Source of the DNA: a bacterium UBP3_UBA3054
GTDB lineage: Bacteria > Auribacterota > UBA3054
Assembly: GCA_002366995.1 (NCBI GenBank)
Contig: DFCM01000094.1
Location: 1 to 8,497, forward strand
Direction: 5' to 3'
DNA length: 8,497 bases
Shown: piece by piece, positions 5,392-8,497 of the stretch
Layout of the letters: every line of letters begins with the position of its first letter
How positions within the stretch are numbered: the stretch's first letter is position 1
Translations under genes and position numbers: made by a program
Notes under the pieces: generated by a model
What the model saw: the letters and a program-made list of their open reading frames with translations, nothing else
Database searches by the model: none
Told to the model about the DNA's origin: nothing

Positions 5392-8025
5392 TCACTTCCT
5401 GCGGAGGAGGAAGGCCGCGGAGACAAGAAGCGTAGCGATAAGGCCGGGCTCCGGAACGCCGAAGGCCAAGGGAGACGTGGTGAGCGTAATGTAGGTCCCG
5501 CCCGCCTGACTCTCAAGATTTTTGCCGTAGACTTCGCAGACATATTCCCCTTTGCCGTAAGTTTGGGGATCTATCGAGGAGTTCGTCTCGCCCTCCAATT
5601 CCTCAAGAGCGCCGGTCTCGGAATTCTTTTTATACCATTGCTGGGAGATGGGGGTGCCGTAGGTCTTAACATCAAGAGCTTCGCTGAGAGACCTTGTTTT
5701 CCTTTCCTCGATCCAGGCGCCGAAAAGCTTGCTGTTATCATTCCAGATATTGTTCCAGCTGGTCTGTCTGCTAGCCATGCGGCTTTTGATAGTCGCTACG
5801 TCTGCCAGGGAATCGCTGCCCCAACGCAGATAGTTCAGCTGATGGGCGGCGGAGAGAAGCTCCCCCTTCTGCGCGGTCTCGCCTGAATTAAGTTCCGCCA
5901 GTCTTGTGGAAAATCCCGGGGCGGCGGTCTGCTGCTCATAGAGGGCTTTGACAAAATCCGCTTTTTTTAGAAACTGCGGTATCAAAAAAGCCGGGGAAGA
6001 ATTGTTGGTATAGAGATGGCTGGAACTGATCTGGGAGAAATCGTAGTCCCAAACAGGCTCGGCGATAAGTTTGCCTATGAATTCTCCGCTTGCGGGATCG
6101 GCGTCGATGTAGAAGAAGGTGGAGAGTACGCAGAAGTCGGAGTTGCACAAAAAGCCGTCCAGCATCAAATGCTTGGCCATGCTTGAAACGTCTATGTATT
6201 CGGAGTAATGTCTGCCCTTTGAGTTGAAACCTTTGGGGTCAAAGAGCGCGTCCTCGTATTCCTGAACGAAGATCGCGATCCTCTGGACTTGCTCTTTGGT
6301 GGCGGCCTCCGGCTCTTTCATGGTGTAGATCTGTCCCCGGCGGGTGATGAAGAAAACATGCTCGTCCTGGCAGTACACGCCGTAGCAGACGTTCATTTCT
6401 ATGACGAAGCCGCCTTCGCCGCCGCCGGCGACTCTGGAATTCGTGGCGTACTGGTAAGATTGGATGCCGGCCGCCAGGGCCGGGTCGGCGGAATCGTCCT
6501 CAACGTTGACCGTTTCGGTGGGGGAGGGAATGTTCCAGCTCGAGACGTTTAAGGGGGCGATGTCGTCCGAATCGCCGGATGCTCCGCCAACTCCCTTGAT
6601 GCCGTTTTTTTGCACGATTCTGGTGGTCGATTCCTCGTCTTCAAAGGTGAAATCAGGCTTATTGATGTTGATCCTTTTGGAATCGACCGTCACGCGTTCC
6701 TTAAGAAGGTAGAAGCCGCGGTAGGAGCCGTTGATGTAGAGATCCACGAACTCCATGCCGGGATTGAAGTTCATGCCCATGGCGTCCGCCAGCTCGTGGG
6801 CGATCCACTCTTTCAGTCCGCTTCTATCCTTCCTGTCCTGAAGGTTGAGGGAAAGAAGCGCGAACTTTTTGCTCTTGGCCACCCCTTCTATGAGCGCGTA
6901 TTTTTCGTTAAGGTTTATCTTGTAGGGCTTCTTATCTCCAGAATAAGTCCAGGTGGCGTTGCCTCTGCCAGCGATCTTTTTCACCTGCAAAAGCCCGGAA
7001 CTCGTTCCGTCCGGCTTGATCTTCAGGGCCGCGCCCGTCGCTTCGTTCTTTTTGCTCCTGTTAAGGTAGGCGATGTCGTGGTCGTCCAAAGTGACGTAGA
7101 GGGCGGCGATGTTCTCGGATCTCGCTATGAAGAAGTTGGTGCGGAAGCCGGACGGGTAGTCGATCTTAAGGTCGTATTTTACGCCGGGCTCCATTTCTCC
7201 GAAGATCTCGTGCATGTCTAGAGGAACCGTTCCGAAGGCAAGGCTTCTGCCTTCCATCGTGCCGGAAAGCGTTGTGCCGGCATCGAGCCGCAATTCGGAG
7301 AGGTCGGAAAAACTAACGTGGGCGGGAAAATACATGCAGCCCTCGTCGCAAAGTATTTTGGTGTCTCCCGAGCCGTATTGGAAACGGAAGGCGTCGCAGA
7401 CGATCTGCCCGCTCCCGTAGGCATAGAAGGCAGTTTCGCTTACGCTGTCGTACATCCCGGCTTTGCCCTGCGAGACATCGTAGACCGGGACGAGATCCCT
7501 TTTGACGTCGCCGTCTATGATGATTTTGAAATCATAGACTCTGATTCCGTAGCAGGTGTAAGCGGAGCTGGAGTTGATGGTGAAGATCTGGCATTCGCTG
7601 CTGTTGATGCCCTTGGCGTTTCCGGTGACGGAATCGAGAAGTTCGCCTCCCTCGGAGAAAACTTCCAACAGGGTGGTGGTCTTGTTCTGGGTCATGTGCA
7701 GGCGGTATTTGGCGCCTAATTCGGCGGTAAGGACGGTGGGGTTCCAGATCTCGAAATGATTGTTAGTGGTCACGCCGAAATAGTTCTTGGGACCGGCTCC
7801 GTCAAACCCCATCAGGCGTCTTTTCGAATAGTTTAGAGAGGTGACTTCCAGAAGACAGTCAAGCTCGACCGTCGTAGCGCCGGATTGAGTCACGCCGGTC
7901 TTGATGTATCCGCCCTTGGTCTCGACCCAGTTGGCCTGCACAAGATTGGACGGAAGCTCGCAGCGGGCGCCAAGGGCGCAGCAGGCGAGGAAAAGGACGG
8001 CTTCTATGATCTTTCTGGCTTCCAT
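5392..8025 (-). CDS. Exported CotH kinase-like protein with LamG-like, Ig-like and PEP-CTERM domains
   Basis: This is an 877-residue protein starting MEARKIIEAVLFLACCALGA, a signal peptide of about 20-24 residues. Residues about 25-210 look like a concanavalin/LamG-like fold ending in RDLVPVYD (176-183) and GMYDSVSETAFYAYGSGQI, a pattern common in such domains. Residues about 306-761 are a CotH domain: IAGRGNATW (Gly353-Arg354-Gly355-Asn356), KKPYKINLNEKYAL, FVDLYINGSYRGFYLLKERV, PVWDYDFSQ (Trp659-Asp-Tyr-Asp662) and a final 'RMASRQTSWNNIW'. Bacillus CotH is an atypical kinase that phosphorylates spore-coat proteins; the target of this exported version is unknown. An Ig-like domain follows (Trp797, Cys830 in GEYVCEV), then a PEP-CTERM tail (Pro858-Glu-Pro-Gly, hydrophobic stretch, RRK) for exosortase processing. 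The ATG at 8023-8025 was chosen because it begins the signal peptide. An in-frame ATG at 8172 would run through a terminator and into the neighbouring gene. No clear Shine-Dalgarno site is seen. Confidence 0.9.
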   Translation of the reverse strand: MEARKIIEAVLFLACCALGARCELPSNLVQANWVETKGGYIKTGVTQSGATTVELDCLLEVTSLNYSKRRLMGFDGAGPKNYFGVTTNNHFEIWNPTVLTAELGAKYRLHMTQNKTTTLLEVFSEGGELLDSVTGNAKGINSSECQIFTINSSSAYTCYGIRVYDFKIIIDGDVKRDLVPVYDVSQGKAGMYDSVSETAFYAYGSGQIVCDAFRFQYGSGDTKILCDEGCMYFPAHVSFSDLSELRLDAGTTLSGTMEGRSLAFGTVPLDMHEIFGEMEPGVKYDLKIDYPSGFRTNFFIARSENIAALYVTLDDHDIAYLNRSKKNEATGAALKIKPDGTSSGLLQVKKIAGRGNATWTYSGDKKPYKINLNEKYALIEGVAKSKKFALLSLNLQDRKDRSGLKEWIAHELADAMGMNFNPGMEFVDLYINGSYRGFYLLKERVTVDSKRININKPDFTFEDEESTTRIVQKNGIKGVGGASGDSDDIAPLNVSSWNIPSPTETVNVEDDSADPALAAGIQSYQYATNSRVAGGGEGGFVIEMNVCYGVYCQDEHVFFITRRGQIYTMKEPEAATKEQVQRIAIFVQEYEDALFDPKGFNSKGRHYSEYIDVSSMAKHLMLDGFLCNSDFCVLSTFFYIDADPASGEFIGKLIAEPVWDYDFSQISSSHLYTNNSSPAFLIPQFLKKADFVKALYEQQTAAPGFSTRLAELNSGETAQKGELLSAAHQLNYLRWGSDSLADVATIKSRMASRQTSWNNIWNDNSKLFGAWIEERKTRSLSEALDVKTYGTPISQQWYKKNSETGALEELEGETNSSIDPQTYGKGEYVCEVYGKNLESQAGGTYITLTTSPLAFGVPEPGLIATLLVSAAFLLRRK

Positions 8026-8056
8026 GCGGCTTTTACGGCGATATCTCTTTTCTAAA

Positions 8057-8093
8057 ATTTTATTTCTTTTAGGGGAAAAAAGCAAATCGTCAA
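8057..8093 (-). promoter_or_regulatory. Candidate sigma-70-type promoter for the CotH gene
   Basis: On the minus strand this AT-rich stretch just upstream of the CotH gene offers two readings: TTGACG (8093-8088), 16 bases, TAAAAG (8071-8066); or TTGCTT (8085-8080), 17 bases, TAAAAT (8062-8057). The first has the better -35 and the second the better -10. Dyads overlap the region: the palindrome TAAAATTTTA (8053-8062), and CTAAAA (8052-8057) facing TTTTAG (8067-8072); either could be an operator or just AT-rich sequence. The -35 region starts three bases past the T-tract of the upstream gene's terminator. Promoter consensus in this lineage is not known to me, so this is tentative. Confidence 0.45.
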
Positions 8094-8095
8094 AC

Positions 8096-8128
8096 AAAAA
8101 GCCCCCGGTTTGAGCCGGGGGCTTTTTT
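8096..8128 (-). terminator. Strong GC hairpin with T-tract, ends the upstream PEP-CTERM gene
   Basis: GCCCCCGG (8101-8108) and CCGGGGGC (8115-8122) form a perfect 8-bp stem with a 6-base loop. A-run 8096-8100 on one side and T-run 8123-8128 on the other extend the pairing and make it symmetrical. It begins 15 bases after the stop codon of the leftward gene at 8138, so its natural role is Rho-independent termination of that gene on the minus strand. By symmetry it could also stop plus-strand transcription entering from the left. Confidence 0.9.
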
Positions 8129-8137
8129 GCGGAGCAA

Positions 8138-8497
8138 TCACTTTCTGCGAAGCAAAAAAGCCGCCGCGGCAAGGAGCATTCCGATCATTCCGGGCTCCGG
8201 AGCGCCGAAAACGAAGGGAGCGGTGTAGAGCGTCACGTTCTGACCGCCGGCCTGGGGTTCCAGGTTGACGCCGCTGATGGCGCAGACATATTCGCCTTTG
8301 CCGTAATAGGTGGGGTCTATGGCCGCTTCCGTTTCGCCCTCGATGGCTTTAAGGGAGTTGTCTTCCTCGTCCAGTTTGTACCACTGGTATTCGCCGGCGG
8401 TGCCGTAGTTGTAAGCGGAGATATCGCTGGATTCGGAAGCGCTGAAGGAGAAGATGGAATACTGGGGAGCGGGGGCTTCGTCCACCCAGGCGCCCAG
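8138..8497 (-). CDS. PEP-CTERM protein, C-terminal part; probable paralogue of the CotH protein (5' end outside window)
   Basis: The frame is open to the window edge and gives 119 residues beginning L-G-A-W-V-D-E. The last 82 residues (from QWYK) align without gaps to the last 82 of the adjacent CotH protein, with about 50 identities by hand count. They include an Ig-like segment (QWYK, IEGET, YGKGEYVC, NLEPQAGG) and a PEP-CTERM tail (APEPG, hydrophobic stretch, AFLLRRK). The preceding GAWVDE resembles GAWIEE, which in the neighbour follows directly after the CotH domain, so this may be the end of a second CotH protein. That is inference, since the CotH part is outside the window. The GTG at 8485 is not treated as a start, because homology continues upstream of it. 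The product would be exported and sorted by an exosortase. Confidence 0.85.
   Translation of the reverse strand: MGAWVDEAPAPQYSIFSFSASESSDISAYNYGTAGEYQWYKLDEEDNSLKAIEGETEAAIDPTYYGKGEYVCAISGVNLEPQAGGQNVTLYTAPFVFGAPEPGMIGMLLAAAAFLLRRK

Noticed and set aside
6610..7221. Plus-strand open frame of about 200 codons opposite the CotH gene
   Set aside because: It lies wholly antisense to a well-supported gene and its translation shows no recognisable domain; GC-rich coding DNA commonly produces such mirror frames.
7960..8025. Lipobox in the CotH signal peptide (cysteines near residues 14, 15 and 21)
   Set aside because: Neither FLAC nor GARC fits the lipobox consensus well, so an ordinary signal peptidase I site is more likely, though not certain.
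8026..8172. In-frame upstream ATG at 8172 that would lengthen the CotH protein by 49 residues
   Set aside because: The extension would cross the GC terminator and candidate promoter and overlap the end of the neighbouring gene. The extra residues lack signal-peptide character, and a proper signal peptide begins at the ATG at 8025.
8138..8485. A self-contained 115-residue protein starting at GTG 8485
   Set aside because: There is no signal peptide at that point, and similarity to the CotH protein's C-terminal part (GAW) continues upstream of the GTG, so this is the end of a longer gene.

Overview
The window looks like chromosomal DNA from a Gram-negative bacterium of the PVC group. A Lentisphaerota or Kiritimatiellota (Verrucomicrobiota-like) gut or rumen lineage is the most likely source. 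This is inferred from two proteins ending in PEP-CTERM sorting tails (PEPG, hydrophobic stretch, RRK), a large secreted CotH protein with a LamG-like front end, intracellular glycosidases of the GH2 and GH35/GH42 type, and weak or absent Shine-Dalgarno sequences. No rRNA or marker gene is present to fix the taxon.

Layout. Bases 1-5275 read rightward as one tightly packed run: the 3' end of recA, a short recX, a GH2-type glycoside hydrolase and a GH35/GH42-type (beta-galactosidase-like) hydrolase. recA/recX and recX/GH2 each overlap by the four bases ATGA, and the GH2 and GH35/42 genes are 9 bases apart. This suggests co-transcription and probably translational coupling of a DNA-repair pair with two sugar hydrolases. 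A long, imperfect, T-flanked hairpin (5302-5374) sits between this run and the convergent leftward genes, and probably ends transcription from both sides.

Bases 5392-8497 read leftward. The complete gene (5392-8025) encodes an 877-residue exported protein: signal peptide, concanavalin/LamG-like domain, CotH kinase-like domain, Ig-like domain and PEP-CTERM tail. Upstream of it (8138-8497, running off the window) is the 3' end of a second gene. Its last 82 residues align without gaps to the end of the CotH protein at about 61% identity by hand count, so the two are tandem paralogues at least at their C-termini. A strong GC hairpin with T-tracts lies between them, directly followed by a likely promoter for the CotH gene.

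How the genes may work together. Neither hydrolase has a signal peptide, so both probably act in the cytoplasm on imported oligosaccharides. The leftward proteins are predicted to be exported and processed by an exosortase that is not in this window. Nothing in the sequence directly links the two halves. No tRNA, rRNA, CRISPR array, insertion sequence or phage gene was seen.
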